The position numbers were made by a program, and so were the translations under genes. A stretch of 64,000 nucleotides of DNA, from positions 1-64,000 of the forward strand of contig JANRJH010000029.1 of NCBI GenBank assembly GCA_033764075.1. Direction: 5' to 3'. This DNA is from M3007 sp033764075. Lineage in GTDB: Bacteria; Bacteroidota; Bacteroidia; Chitinophagales; Saprospiraceae. Positions 8,011 to 16,734 of this stretch are shown here, one piece after another. The notes under the pieces are model-generated. The model saw only the letters and a list, made by a program, of their open reading frames with translations. It did no database searches and was not told the origin of the DNA. Each line of letters starts with the position of its first letter. Positions within the stretch are counted from its first letter, which is position 1.

Positions 8011-10773
8011 TCAGGGTTTGCTTTTCTTCGCTACCGGGTTTCCTTCGGCGTCGATCTGGATGATCTCCATGTTCAGTTCCTGGAGGCCGTCCATGATTTT
8101 CTGGGCGTCGCCGGCGAGGAACCAGCCCATTTTTTCGGGTTTTACCATGGACTTGGCGGCCTTTTGGGCGTCTTGCAAGGTGAGGCCCTGGATGGAGCCG
8201 CTGTATTTTTTCCAGTAGTCGTCGGGCAGGTTGTAGCGCACCAGTTCGCGGGCGCTGGCGTTCACGCGGCCGTTGGTTTCCCACATACCGGCCATGCCCA
8301 TGACGGTGTTCTGCTTGGTTTTGTCGAATTCAGCCTGGGTAATCGGGCGGGCGCCGACGTAATCGCGCATTTCCTTTTGCACCTCCAGGATGCTTTCCTT
8401 GGTTTTATCGGTCTGCACGGGTGCGTACACCAGGTAGGGGCGTTGTGCGCCGGTGTTGTACATAAAGGCGCGGGAGCCGTATGACCAGTGTTTGTCTTCG
8501 CGGATATTCAGGTTGATGCGGCTGGTGAAGTCGCCACCCAGCACGTTGTTCATTTGTTCGGCAGCATTTTCATCGTAGCTGCCGTAGGGGTCAATGAGGT
8601 ACCCGGCCATGATGAGGCTCTGCTGGCTCTCCGGGCGGTCGATGACGTAAATCTTGTTGCTCTGGTCTTCCTTGACCGCCGGAATGGTCTTCTTGGGTGC
8701 ATTGCCTTTGGCCCAGGTTCCGAAGCGTTTTTCGAGTTTCGCCACGAGTTCGGGCATGGTGATGTCGCCGGTCACCACGATGGTGGCGTTGTTGGGGCGC
8801 ACCCAGGTATTGTAGTGGTTGCGGACGTCGGCAAGGGTCATCGCTTGCACCGACGCTTCGTCGCCCGTACCGGTAAACGGCATGCCATAGGGGTGGTCTT
8901 TTCCGTAGAGCAGCTCGGGCATGACCCGCATGACCATGGACTGCGGGTTTTTCATTTCGTTCTGGATGCTGCTGATTTGCTGGTTGCGCAAACGGGTGAA
9001 GTCCGCCTCCGGGAAAGACGGGTTGAGCACCACGTCGGCCATGAGGTCGAGGCTGGGATCCAGGCTCTGTTTGAGGGTATTGAGGGTGACGTAGGAGTAG
9101 TCCAGGTCGTTGCCCGTGCTGAGTCCTGCCCCCAGGAGTTGCAGTTTTTCGTTGATTTGCAGGCTGGTGAGCGATTTGGTGCCCTCATCCAGCATGTTCA
9201 TGGCCATGTAGGCGAGGCCGGGTTTTCCGCCGAACTGATCAGTTACGTATCCGGCGTCGAGCATGAGGCTGGCCACCACGGTCGGGCTTTCGGTGCGGCG
9301 GGTGAGCACCACCTTCATGCCGTTTTTAAGGGTAGTGCGCTCCACGGCGGGAAAGGCTGCGTTGAGGCTGCCCTTGGGCTCGGGCATTTTGCTGCGGTCG
9401 GCTTCGATGCCGGTGGTGCTGTACTCGGGGAACGGGGTGCAGGTCATCACGAACTTGCCGTCGCTGAGCCACTGTTGGGCAGCGCGTTGCAGGTCTTTGG
9501 CGGTGGCGTTGTGGTAAAGATCGAGCATTTCCTTGTAGAAGTCGGGCCGGTTGCCGTACACCTCATTTTGGGCCAGGATGTCGCTTTTGCCGCCGAAGCC
9601 GCCGATGCGTTCCAGGCCTTTGATGAAATTGGCAAAATAGGCGGCCTTCACGCGCTTCATCTCTTCCTCGGTGGGGCCGTTGGCCAGGAAATGGGACAGC
9701 TCTTCGTTAATGGCGGCCTCCACTTCTTCCATGGTTTTGCCGGGTTTGACCTGGGCAGAGATGTAAAAGTTGCCCGCAATTTCCTGAAGGCTGTTGAACG
9801 CAAATACCGAGGTGGCAATCTGTTTGTCGTACACCAGCGCCTTGTACAGGCGGCTGTTTTTGCCGCTGGAGAGCACGTCGGACACCAGGTCAAGGTACAC
9901 GCCGTCTTTAGAGCCCCACTGCGGGGTGTTCCACACCATGTTTACCTGGCTTTCGGGTACGCGGTCCTGGTAGGTGGCGCGGGTCTCGCCGGTGCGTTTG
10001 GGTATGTTCACCATCGGGCGAGCGATGGTGGGGCCGGCCGGGATGTTGCCGAAATACTGGAGCACTTTTTCGTAGGCGGCTTCGGGGGTGATGTCGCCGG
10101 CAACGACGACCACGGCGTTGGCGGCGCCGTAGTAGGTTTTGAACCACTCGTGCACGTCGTCGAGGCTGGCGGCGTTCAGGTCTTCCATTTCACCGATCAC
10201 GGTGTGTCCGTAGGGGTGATGCGGCGGGTACATTTCTTTCTGGGCGATATCCCACCCTTTGGCGTAGGGCTGGTTTTCGCCCTGGCGTTTTTCGTTCTGC
10301 ACCACGCCGCGTTGCTCATCGAGCTTGGCCTGGTCGATGGCGCCGAGGAGGTGGCCCATGCGGTCGCTCTCGAGCCAGAGCACCTGGTCGAGGGCCGTCA
10401 CCGGCACCGTCTGGAAGTAGTTGGTGCGGTCCTCGTTGGTGGTGCCGTTCAGGTCGGTGGCGCCGATGGCTTCGAGGGCCTGGAAGTAGTCGGTATTGAA
10501 GTTTTCCGACCCGTTGAACATGAGGTGTTCAAACAGGTGCGCGAAGCCCGACTTGCCGGTTTTTTCATTTTTGGAACCCACGTGGTACCATACGTTCACC
10601 GCCACAATGGGCGCTTTGTGGTCTTCGTGCACGATGAGCCGCAGGCCGTTGGGCAGGGTGTACTTCCGGAAGGGGATGTCAATGTCCCTGGGGTTGTAGG
10701 TGGGGTAGTCGGATTGGGCGGAGAGGGTGGCGCCCAGGCCGAGGAAGAGCGCAAAAAGGAGCAGTTTTTTCAT
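8011..10773 (-). CDS. M16 family zinc metallopeptidase, periplasmic, two-domain
   Basis: The 920-residue product starts at MKKLLLFALFLGLGATLSAQ (ATG 10773), a signal peptide cleaved after SAQ. The first M16 half carries the inverted zinc motif HLFEH (H79, E82, H83) and the downstream acidic region (VVQNEKRQGEN). The second half (from about 490, LKNGMKVVLTRRTESPTVVA) has the same fold but no HxxEH, as expected for the non-catalytic half of the clamshell. This is the fused pitrilysin/insulinase-like layout common in Bacteroidota periplasm, acting on short peptides. The gene stands alone, divergent from the glycosyltransferase at 10913. Confidence 0.93.
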   Translation of the reverse strand: MKKLLLFALFLGLGATLSAQSDYPTYNPRDIDIPFRKYTLPNGLRLIVHEDHKAPIVAVNVWYHVGSKNEKTGKSGFAHLFEHLMFNGSENFNTDYFQALEAIGATDLNGTTNEDRTNYFQTVPVTALDQVLWLESDRMGHLLGAIDQAKLDEQRGVVQNEKRQGENQPYAKGWDIAQKEMYPPHHPYGHTVIGEMEDLNAASLDDVHEWFKTYYGAANAVVVVAGDITPEAAYEKVLQYFGNIPAGPTIARPMVNIPKRTGETRATYQDRVPESQVNMVWNTPQWGSKDGVYLDLVSDVLSSGKNSRLYKALVYDKQIATSVFAFNSLQEIAGNFYISAQVKPGKTMEEVEAAINEELSHFLANGPTEEEMKRVKAAYFANFIKGLERIGGFGGKSDILAQNEVYGNRPDFYKEMLDLYHNATAKDLQRAAQQWLSDGKFVMTCTPFPEYSTTGIEADRSKMPEPKGSLNAAFPAVERTTLKNGMKVVLTRRTESPTVVASLMLDAGYVTDQFGGKPGLAYMAMNMLDEGTKSLTSLQINEKLQLLGAGLSTGNDLDYSYVTLNTLKQSLDPSLDLMADVVLNPSFPEADFTRLRNQQISSIQNEMKNPQSMVMRVMPELLYGKDHPYGMPFTGTGDEASVQAMTLADVRNHYNTWVRPNNATIVVTGDITMPELVAKLEKRFGTWAKGNAPKKTIPAVKEDQSNKIYVIDRPESQQSLIMAGYLIDPYGSYDENAAEQMNNVLGGDFTSRINLNIREDKHWSYGSRAFMYNTGAQRPYLVYAPVQTDKTKESILEVQKEMRDYVGARPITQAEFDKTKQNTVMGMAGMWETNGRVNASARELVRYNLPDDYWKKYSGSIQGLTLQDAQKAAKSMVKPEKMGWFLAGDAQKIMDGLQELNMEIIQIDAEGNPVAKKSKP

Positions 10774-10912
10774 CTGAAGGATCAATATTTTTTCAAAAAG
10801 GACTATAGGCACGGCGTGAAGATGCGCAGGTTGTGGCAAAACGCGCAAAAAATTGGATGAAATGTCCGGTTTGATCTATGAAAGCGGGGCCGCCAACCGT
10901 AAGTTTGCCCCC
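10774..10912. promoter_or_regulatory. Divergent promoter region with TAAGTTTG next to a start codon
   Basis: This 139-bp region separates the minus-strand protease start from the plus-strand glycosyltransferase start. TAAGTTTG at 10900-10907 fits the Bacteroidota -7 element TAnnTTTG and ends only 5 bases before ATG 10913, predicting a leaderless or nearly leaderless transcript. No good -33 TTTG at the usual 19-21-base spacing is seen. Confidence 0.55.
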
Positions 10913-12448
10913 ATGCATACCCTCCGCAAGCTCCTTCCCCACCTGCCTGCCGCCCTCCTCCTGACGGGCGCCCTCGTGCGTTTCGGGGTCTGGATGCAGG
11001 ATCGTTCCCTGTTCATCGACGAGGCGAGCCTGGCGCTGAACTTCTGCGAAAAGTCCTTCGCCGGGCTGTGGGGGCCGCTGGGCCATCAGCAGTACGCGCC
11101 CCCGCTGTTCCTGATGCTGGTGAAAAGCGCGGCTTCTTTTTTCGGAAACACGGAGCAGGCGCTGCGCCTCGTCCCATTGTGGAGCGGGCTGCTGGCCCTG
11201 GGCCTTTTCGGCGCGCTGGCGCGCCGGTACGCGATGAACCTTTGGGTGCTGTTGGGCACCGTCTGGATTTTTGCTTTTTCCGACCTGCACATCCGCTACG
11301 CCACCGAGGTGAAGCAGTACGGCACAGACGCGGCGGTGGCGCTGGCGCTGTTGTGGATGGCGCAGCGGCGGGTGGGGGCCGGTCTGTGGGCGGTCGCCGG
11401 CGCGGTGTCCGTCTGGCTGTCGATGCCGGCGGTTTTTGTGCTCTTCGGTGTTGGGCTGGAAGGGTTGTGGGCTGTTTTCAATCGATCCAACCCATACGAT
11501 GGCTTGAAGCCCAACCCATACGATGGCTTGAAGCCATCGTATGGGTACAGGCCGGCGTTCAACCGAGGCGATGGCTTCGAGCCATCGCCTCGATACGCGC
11601 TAATGATCGTGGGCGCCTGGCTCCTGAGTTTCGGGGTGTACTTCCTCTTTTTCCTGAAGCCGGCCATGGGCGGACAGGCATTGCTGGACTACCACAGCGC
11701 TTATTTTTTCCCGGTTTGGCCCCTGAGCCCGGATGTGTTCGCCCGGCAGCTCGATCTGCTGCGCACCATTCCGTACTACACGGCCGGCCATACGGCGCTT
11801 GCCCTGGCCTTTGGGGCAGCGGGACTGCTCACCGCCCTGGTGGTTCGCCTGCGCGATGCGCGTTTCCGCCTGTTGGTCTGGCCGTTGCTGGCCTGCCTGG
11901 CCGCCTCGGCTGCCGGTGCGTATTCGCTGCTGCCGCGCATGCTGGTGTGGCTTTTCCCCCTGATGCTGCTGGCGCAGGCGTGTGGCTGGGACTGGCTGTG
12001 GGCAAAAACGGGCAGGTACGGGCGCATCGCCCTGGCGTTTCTGATGTTGGCCACTGCCGGGCTGCACGACGGCCTGCGTTTCCTTTACGAGCCGTTGGTG
12101 GTGGAGGAAGTCAAACCGGTACTGGCCCAGGTGGCCGCACGGCGTCGGTCAGACGACCTGGTGTGGATCGATCACCAGTCGAAGGCGCTGGTGCAGTGGC
12201 ACACCGGGTGCCGGGATCCGCGATTTGACCTGGGTGAACATATTTACCGCGCCGGCTTTGATGACATGCCCCGAAAAGAGGCCTTCGCCGGTGCGGCGCG
12301 GGTATGGGTGGTATACACCCATTTGTCGAATGACGCGGCGCAAGCGCGTGCGTTTACGGCAGTCTTGAACGGCGTTCCTGCGGGGTACCGCGCGGGCGCC
12401 AGGGTGGAGACCAAAGGGGCTTTTGCGGTGGAGATGGTCCGGGAGTGA
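10913..12448 (+). CDS. GT-C family (ArnT/PMT-like) membrane glycosyltransferase
   Basis: This 511-residue protein has about ten hydrophobic segments. Start at ATG 10913 (MHTLRKLLPHLPAALLLTGA) is preferred to 10853 because a TAnnTTTG box ends 5 bases before it. The motif DEASLALNF after the first membrane helix matches the first periplasmic loop of GT39/RgtA-D-like enzymes, which move a sugar from a polyprenyl-phosphate donor. RYATEVKQYGTDAAVAL follows in the expected position. Residues about 190-227 (NPYDGLKP twice, then GDGFEPSPR) are encoded by palindromic DNA repeats inserted in frame between helices. A convergent DUF2452 gene follows. Confidence 0.82.
   Translation: MHTLRKLLPHLPAALLLTGALVRFGVWMQDRSLFIDEASLALNFCEKSFAGLWGPLGHQQYAPPLFLMLVKSAASFFGNTEQALRLVPLWSGLLALGLFGALARRYAMNLWVLLGTVWIFAFSDLHIRYATEVKQYGTDAAVALALLWMAQRRVGAGLWAVAGAVSVWLSMPAVFVLFGVGLEGLWAVFNRSNPYDGLKPNPYDGLKPSYGYRPAFNRGDGFEPSPRYALMIVGAWLLSFGVYFLFFLKPAMGGQALLDYHSAYFFPVWPLSPDVFARQLDLLRTIPYYTAGHTALALAFGAAGLLTALVVRLRDARFRLLVWPLLACLAASAAGAYSLLPRMLVWLFPLMLLAQACGWDWLWAKTGRYGRIALAFLMLATAGLHDGLRFLYEPLVVEEVKPVLAQVAARRRSDDLVWIDHQSKALVQWHTGCRDPRFDLGEHIYRAGFDDMPRKEAFAGAARVWVVYTHLSNDAAQARAFTAVLNGVPAGYRAGARVETKGAFAVEMVRE
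11489..11591 (+). repeat. Palindromic repeats embedded in frame in a glycosyltransferase gene
   Basis: Three related units: a half copy AACCCATACGATGGCTTGAA from 11489, a full palindrome at 11515-11545 (CCCATACGATGGCT and AGCCATCGTATGGG around TGA in the loop), and a sequence-diverged palindrome at 11565-11591 (GAGGCGATGGCT / AGCCATCGCCTC). All keep the reading frame open and encode a Pro/Gly/Asp-rich loop. This resembles the in-gene palindromic elements known from Rickettsia, but the sequence family is different. Confidence 0.88.
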
Positions 12449-12472
12449 GCACGAAGCGATGTGGATCAGTAG

Positions 12473-12498
12473 CATTGAAAATTGTACAATGTTCAATG
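12473..12498. terminator. Small hairpin between convergent genes
   Basis: CATTGA (12473-12478) pairs with TCAATG (12493-12498), enclosing ATTGTACAAT, itself a palindrome. It lies between the convergent stops of the glycosyltransferase and DUF2452 genes. The stem is weak, so the call is tentative. Confidence 0.35.
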
Positions 12499-12505
12499 AC
12501 TACCG

Positions 12506-12973
12506 CTACACCCCACCCGCCAGCACCTCCCAGGTATGATCGCCCAGCAGGCGCACCGTGGCCAGGTGCTCAAACGGCTGCTTGCGCCCCCACTCGTGCG
12601 GGGCGACCATGGAGAGCACGTGCCCGCCGTCGGACTTGCGCTGGTACAAATGGTAGATGTAGTGAATAACCGGCTGGAAGTTGACCTCGGCCTGGTAGAT
12701 GAGTTCCGACACCGCCATGCGTTTCTGGAGCGACTGGGCCTGGTCGACCAGCGTTTCCATCTGTTGGCGCAATTGCTCCATCTGCCGGTCGGTCTGGTCG
12801 TACATGGCCGTCATGGCGTTGCCGCGGATCTGTCCCTTGTCTTCGGGCCGGATGGCCACGCCGCCCACCGTATGCGCATAAGGCAGGAGGCCAGGGTTTT
12901 CGGCTACCTTGTTTTTATCGATGGGGTTGACGAAGGCGTCCTGCCCGGTTTTTTCCTGTTTTTTCTTTGCCAT
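12506..12973 (-). CDS. DUF2452 domain-containing protein
   Basis: This 155-residue cytoplasmic protein starts at MAKKKQEKTG (ATG 12973). It matches the family pattern throughout: NPIDKNKVAENPGLLPYAHT near the N-terminus, a GNAMTAMYDQTDRQMEQL helix, a coiled coil, the conserved FQPVIHYIYHLYQR and VLSMVAPHEWGR. Function of the family is unknown. The alpha/beta hydrolase gene is divergent 44 bp away. Confidence 0.85.
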   Translation of the reverse strand: MAKKKQEKTGQDAFVNPIDKNKVAENPGLLPYAHTVGGVAIRPEDKGQIRGNAMTAMYDQTDRQMEQLRQQMETLVDQAQSLQKRMAVSELIYQAEVNFQPVIHYIYHLYQRKSDGGHVLSMVAPHEWGRKQPFEHLATVRLLGDHTWEVLAGGV

Positions 12974-13017
12974 AACGCGCAATAAACACTTGGGAGCGGG
13001 GCTTGTTTCTTACTGCA

Positions 13018-13989
13018 ATGAAAATATCGCTCAAAGTTAGTGGATTTCTCCTGTTGGTGATCTTTCTGGCCCTGGCCTCGTTTTTCCGGCGTGATGTGCC
13101 GGTGGATGAACTGAAGCCCCTTTACGCCAATGCGTACTCCCGGTTTTTAACCATCGACGGCATGCCGCTGCATTACCGCGACGAAGGCCCGCGCGCCGAC
13201 GCCTTGCCCCTGGTGCTCCTGCACGGCACGGCCTCGAGCCTGCACACCTGGGACGGCTGGGTGGACAACCTGCGCCATACCCGCCGCTGCATCCGCCTCG
13301 ACCTGCCGGGGCACGGGCTCACCGGGCCTCGCGCCGACCGCGACTATTCCGTGGAAACCTATGCACGCACCCTGCTTACCCTGCTCGACAGCCTGGGTGT
13401 GGAGCGTTGCGTGGTGGCCGGCAACTCTCTCGGCGGCGCCATCGCCTGGACAGCCGCCCTGGAGACGCCCGCGCGCGTGGCCGGATTGATTCTGGTTGAC
13501 CCGGCCGGCGCCCCTTTTGCGCCACGCCACGTGCCGATGGGCTTTCAGCTGGCGCGCAGCGCCCGGGCGCGCCCGCTGTTGCGCTGGTTCACCCCCCGCG
13601 CCATCGTGGCGCGCAGCACCCGGGAGGTGTACGGAAACCCCTCCAAAGTGACCGAAAAACTGATCGACCGACATTATGAACTGCTGCTTCGGACAGGCAA
13701 CCGGCAGGCGCTCAGCGACCGGTTCCGGAGCGCCTCCCCTACCCTGCCCTATTACCCTCGCCTGAGTGAAATAACGCAACCCGTGCTGCTGCTTTGGGGC
13801 GCTGAAGATCGCCTGATCCCGCCGGAGTCGGCGGCCGTTTTTCAGAAGCTCCTGCCAAATGATACGCTGGTGCTGCTGCCGGGGTTGGGGCACGTGCCGA
13901 TGGAGGAAGATGCCGGAGAGACGGCGAATCTGGTTGGCAACTGGCTTTTTCGAATGCGGAATGCGGAATTCGGAATTCGGAATAATTAG
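13018..13989 (+). CDS. Alpha/beta hydrolase, membrane-anchored
   Basis: This 323-residue product starts at MKISLKVSGFLLLVIFLALA (ATG 13018), a single N-terminal hydrophobic anchor or signal. It has the alpha/beta hydrolase fold: oxyanion region LLHGTASS (67-74), nucleophile elbow GNSLGG with S137, acid D264 (WGAEDRLIPP) and H292 (GLGHVPMEE). The substrate cannot be named. The last codons (FRMRNAEFGIRNN) are read from a TGCGGAA-family intergenic repeat, so the natural C-terminus was probably replaced or extended by the repeat. Confidence 0.9.
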   Translation: MKISLKVSGFLLLVIFLALASFFRRDVPVDELKPLYANAYSRFLTIDGMPLHYRDEGPRADALPLVLLHGTASSLHTWDGWVDNLRHTRRCIRLDLPGHGLTGPRADRDYSVETYARTLLTLLDSLGVERCVVAGNSLGGAIAWTAALETPARVAGLILVDPAGAPFAPRHVPMGFQLARSARARPLLRWFTPRAIVARSTREVYGNPSKVTEKLIDRHYELLLRTGNRQALSDRFRSASPTLPYYPRLSEITQPVLLLWGAEDRLIPPESAAVFQKLLPNDTLVLLPGLGHVPMEEDAGETANLVGNWLFRMRNAEFGIRNN

Positions 13990-14022
13990 GGCGCCTGGCT
14001 TTTTCGAATGCGGAATTCGGAA
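13950..14022. repeat. TGCGGAA-family heptad repeat overlapping a gene end (copy 1)
   Basis: Two direct tracts (about 13952-13985 and 14005-14022) of heptads GCGGAAT/TCGGAAT flank a short spacer containing GGGCGCCTGGC. CTTTTTCGAATGCGGAAT occurs in both. The first tract encodes the C-terminus of the hydrolase. The second reaches the stop codon of the convergent ybjQ-like gene. The second copy of the family is at 29820-29932. Confidence 0.85.
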
Positions 14023-14024
14023 TG

Positions 14025-14345
14025 TTATGCCACCGACACCGCCGTACCCGTAGCGATCACCATAATCATACCGTTCGCCTGGCCGAGGGTTTCGTAGTCG
14101 AAGTCGATGCCGATGATGGCGTTGGCGCCCAAACGTTCGGCTTCCTGGGTCATTTCGCCGATAGCGATCTCGCGGGCCTCGCGCAGCACCTGTTCGTAGG
14201 AGCCGGATCGGCCGCCGACGATGTCGCGGATGGAGGCAAAGAAGTCTTTGATGATGTTGGCGCCAATAATGGTTTCGCCGAATACCACGCCGTGGTACCG
14301 GGTGATGGTGCGGCCGTCGAGTGTGGAGGTGGTGGAGAGGAGCAT
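14025..14345 (-). CDS. YbjQ / UPF0145 family protein
   Basis: This 106-residue protein matches the UPF0145 (DUF74, putative heavy-metal-binding) family at its full usual length: TSTLDGRTITRYHGVVFGE, ANIIKDFFASIRDIVGGRS, then AEREAIA-type helix and GANAIIGIDFDYE. The family forms pentameric rings in known structures. Its biological role is unsettled. It lies 51 bp downstream of ffh on the same strand and may be cotranscribed with it. Confidence 0.9.
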   Translation of the reverse strand: MLLSTTSTLDGRTITRYHGVVFGETIIGANIIKDFFASIRDIVGGRSGSYEQVLREAREIAIGEMTQEAERLGANAIIGIDFDYETLGQANGMIMVIATGTAVSVA

Positions 14346-14396
14346 ATCAGGTGGTTTGTACGGTTCAGGTATAGCAGTGGCGGAACGGGAAACGGC

Positions 14397-15755
14397 CTAG
14401 CGTTTAAACTTGCCGCCTTTCGGCATGGGCATGTTTTTGGGCAGGGCGCCCATGCGTCCCATGGGCATATTGGCCATCTGGTGCATCATCTTGCGCATGT
14501 CGTTGAAGTTTTTCACGAACAGGTTGATCTGGTCGAGGCTTTGGCCGCAGCCCCGGGCGATGCGGCGTTTACGACTGAGGCTCATCAGGTCGGGGTCTTT
14601 GCGTTCGGCGGGCGTCATGCTCTGGATGATGGCCTCCACGCGCACGAGGGCTTTGTCGTCGATGTCCACATCCTTGAGTGCTTTGCTTACGCCAGGGATC
14701 ATACCCATCAGGCTTTTGAGGTCGCCCATTTTCTTGATCTGCTGCATCTGGCCCAGGAAGTCGTTGAAGTCGAACTTGTTCTGCTTGATGCGCTTTTCGA
14801 CGCGGGCCGCCTCCACCTCGTCGAACTCGGCCTGGGCTTTTTCCACGAGGCTCACGATGTCGCCCATGCCGAGGATGCGCTGTGCCATCCGGTCGGGGTA
14901 GAACAGGTCGAGGGCGTCGAGCTTTTCGCCCATGGAGACGAACTTGATGGGCTTGCCGACGGTGTACTTGATCGACAGGGCGGCGCCGCCACGGGTATCG
15001 CCGTCGAGCTTGGTGAGCACCACGCCGTCGAAGTTGATGCGCTCGTTGAAGGCCTGGGCGGTGTTCACAGCGTCCTGGCCGGTCATGGAGTCCACCACAA
15101 ACAGGGTTTCGGTAGGTTTCACGGCGTCTTTAATGGCGGCCACCTCCTGCATCATGGCCTCATCCACGGCCAGGCGGCCGGCGGTGTCGATGATCACCAC
15201 GTGGTGGCCGTGGCCTTTGGCGTGGCGGATGGCGTTCAGGGCGATCTCAACCGGGTTTTTGTTGTCCGGCTCTTTGTACACCGGCACCTGGATGCTTTCC
15301 CCGAGCACAGAGAGCTGGTCGACGGCGGCGGGACGGTACACGTCGCAGGCGACCAGGAGCGGGAAGAGCTGCCGTTTTTCCTTGAGGTATTTGGCGAGCT
15401 TGCCGCTGAAGGTCGTTTTCCCGCTGCCCTGCAGGCCGGCGATGAGGATCACCGCCGGGGAGCCTTTCACATTGATGCCCGCATGCTGGCCCCCCATCAG
15501 CTCGGTGAGCTCGTCCTGCACGATCTTGACCATGAGCTGGCCCGGATTCACGTTTTTCAACACGTTTTCGGTGCCCAGGGCCTTGTCTTTGATCTTGTCG
15601 GTGAATTCCTTGGCGATCTTGTAGTTTACGTCGGCCCCCACCAGTGCGCGGCGGATTTCCTTGATGCTTTCGGCGACGTTGAGTTCGGTGATTTTGTGGG
15701 AGCCGCTGAGGACTTTGAAAGCGGACTCCAGTTTATCGCTGAGGGAGTTGAACAT
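14397..15755 (-). CDS. ffh: Signal recognition particle GTPase Ffh
   Basis: This 452-residue SRP54 homolog delivers ribosomes making membrane proteins to FtsY. The N-terminal helical bundle is followed by the G domain with P-loop GLQGSGKT (107-114), DVYRPAA, DTAGRL, and TKLDGDTRGGAAL. The C-terminal Met-rich M domain binds SRP RNA (RIARGCGQSLDQINLFVKNF, then MRKMMHQMANMPMGRMG). All elements are intact. A TATCTTTG -7 element lies on the coding strand at 15822-15815, about 59 bases upstream of the start. Confidence 0.97.
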   Translation of the reverse strand: MFNSLSDKLESAFKVLSGSHKITELNVAESIKEIRRALVGADVNYKIAKEFTDKIKDKALGTENVLKNVNPGQLMVKIVQDELTELMGGQHAGINVKGSPAVILIAGLQGSGKTTFSGKLAKYLKEKRQLFPLLVACDVYRPAAVDQLSVLGESIQVPVYKEPDNKNPVEIALNAIRHAKGHGHHVVIIDTAGRLAVDEAMMQEVAAIKDAVKPTETLFVVDSMTGQDAVNTAQAFNERINFDGVVLTKLDGDTRGGAALSIKYTVGKPIKFVSMGEKLDALDLFYPDRMAQRILGMGDIVSLVEKAQAEFDEVEAARVEKRIKQNKFDFNDFLGQMQQIKKMGDLKSLMGMIPGVSKALKDVDIDDKALVRVEAIIQSMTPAERKDPDLMSLSRKRRIARGCGQSLDQINLFVKNFNDMRKMMHQMANMPMGRMGALPKNMPMPKGGKFKR

Positions 15756-15814
15756 ATGAATTGGATGATGCGGAGATCAGGTGATTTTCAGAATTTGATC
15801 AGGAAAACGAGGTG

Positions 15815-15822
15815 CAAAGATA
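15815..15822 (-). promoter_or_regulatory. Predicted -7 element for ffh
   Basis: The minus strand reads TATCTTTG, a match to TAnnTTTG, about 59 bases before the ffh start codon in the gap after the aguB stop. Confidence 0.5.
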
Positions 15823-15852
15823 CAGCAAATAAGGGACACACGGAAGGGGCCA

Positions 15853-16728
15853 CTAATCGATATACCGCTTCACCAGGTCTGCATACGCGTCGATCCGCCG
15901 GTCGCGGAAGAACGGCCAGATCCTTCGCACGGCCTCCGTGCGGCTTTTATCGATGTCCACGACCACATTTTCCTCCCGGTCGGCGCTGCACAGGTGCAGC
16001 ACTTCGCCTTGGGGCCCTGCGACGAAGCTTTGTCCCCAGAACCGAATGCCGCCGGTGACGCCCGTCCAGTCGGGTTCGAAGCCCGTGCGGTTAACGGTGA
16101 TCACGGGCAGCCCGTTGGCCACGGCGTGGCCGCGCTGGATGGTGAACCAAGCGCCGTGTTGCCGGTCTTTTTCATCCTGTGGGTCGCTGCTTTCCCAGCC
16201 GATGGCGGTGGGGTAAATGAGCACTTCGGCGCCGGCCATGGCCATCAGGCGTGCCGCCTCCGGATACCACTGATCCCAGCAGACGAGCACGCCCAGCTTG
16301 CCTGCCGAGGTCTGTATGGGCTTGAACCCGAGATCGCCGGGCGTAAAGTAGAATTTTTCGTAGTAGGCCGGGTCGTCCGGGATGTGCATTTTGCGGTACA
16401 TACCGGCCATGGAACCGTCTTTTTCGAACACCACGGCGGTGTTGTGATAAAGGCCAGGCGCGCGTTTTTCAAAAAGGGAACTCACCAGCACCACGCGATG
16501 ATCGCGGGCGGCACGGCTGAACGCCTCGAAATCGGGCCCGGGGATGGGCTCGGCGAGGTCGAACATGGCCGTATCTTCGGCTTGGCAGAAGTAGATGCCG
16601 CAATGGAGTTCCTGGAGGACCACCAGTTCGGCGCCCCGGGCGGCGCAGTCGGCTATGCCGCGGATGGATTTTTCCCTGTTGGCCGCTTTATCAGGGCCGC
16701 AGGTTTGCTGTACAAGGCCGGTTTTCAT
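15853..16728 (-). CDS. aguB: N-carbamoylputrescine amidase (nitrilase superfamily)
   Basis: This 291-residue enzyme of the carbon-nitrogen hydrolase family converts N-carbamoylputrescine to putrescine, CO2 and ammonia in the agmatine route. The catalytic triad is visible: E40 (VLQELHCG), K113 (RKMHIPDD) and C150 (VLVCWDQWYPE). The sequences IPDDPAYYEKFYFTPGD and IGWESSDPQDEKDRQHGAW are typical of AguB rather than of other nitrilases. It starts 6 bp after the TetR-type regulator and is probably in the same transcript. No agmatine deiminase is in the window. Confidence 0.92.
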   Translation of the reverse strand: MKTGLVQQTCGPDKAANREKSIRGIADCAARGAELVVLQELHCGIYFCQAEDTAMFDLAEPIPGPDFEAFSRAARDHRVVLVSSLFEKRAPGLYHNTAVVFEKDGSMAGMYRKMHIPDDPAYYEKFYFTPGDLGFKPIQTSAGKLGVLVCWDQWYPEAARLMAMAGAEVLIYPTAIGWESSDPQDEKDRQHGAWFTIQRGHAVANGLPVITVNRTGFEPDWTGVTGGIRFWGQSFVAGPQGEVLHLCSADREENVVVDIDKSRTEAVRRIWPFFRDRRIDAYADLVKRYID

Positions 16729-16734
16729 GCGGGG

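Noticed and set aside
8488..10860. A 790-codon open frame on the plus strand
   Set aside because: It is antisense to the intact M16 protease, is rich in His, Val, Gly and Ala as expected of a high-GC shadow frame, and has no recognisable domain.
14022..16058. A 678-codon open frame on the plus strand
   Set aside because: It is antisense to ybjQ, ffh and the start of aguB, all of which are well-supported genes.
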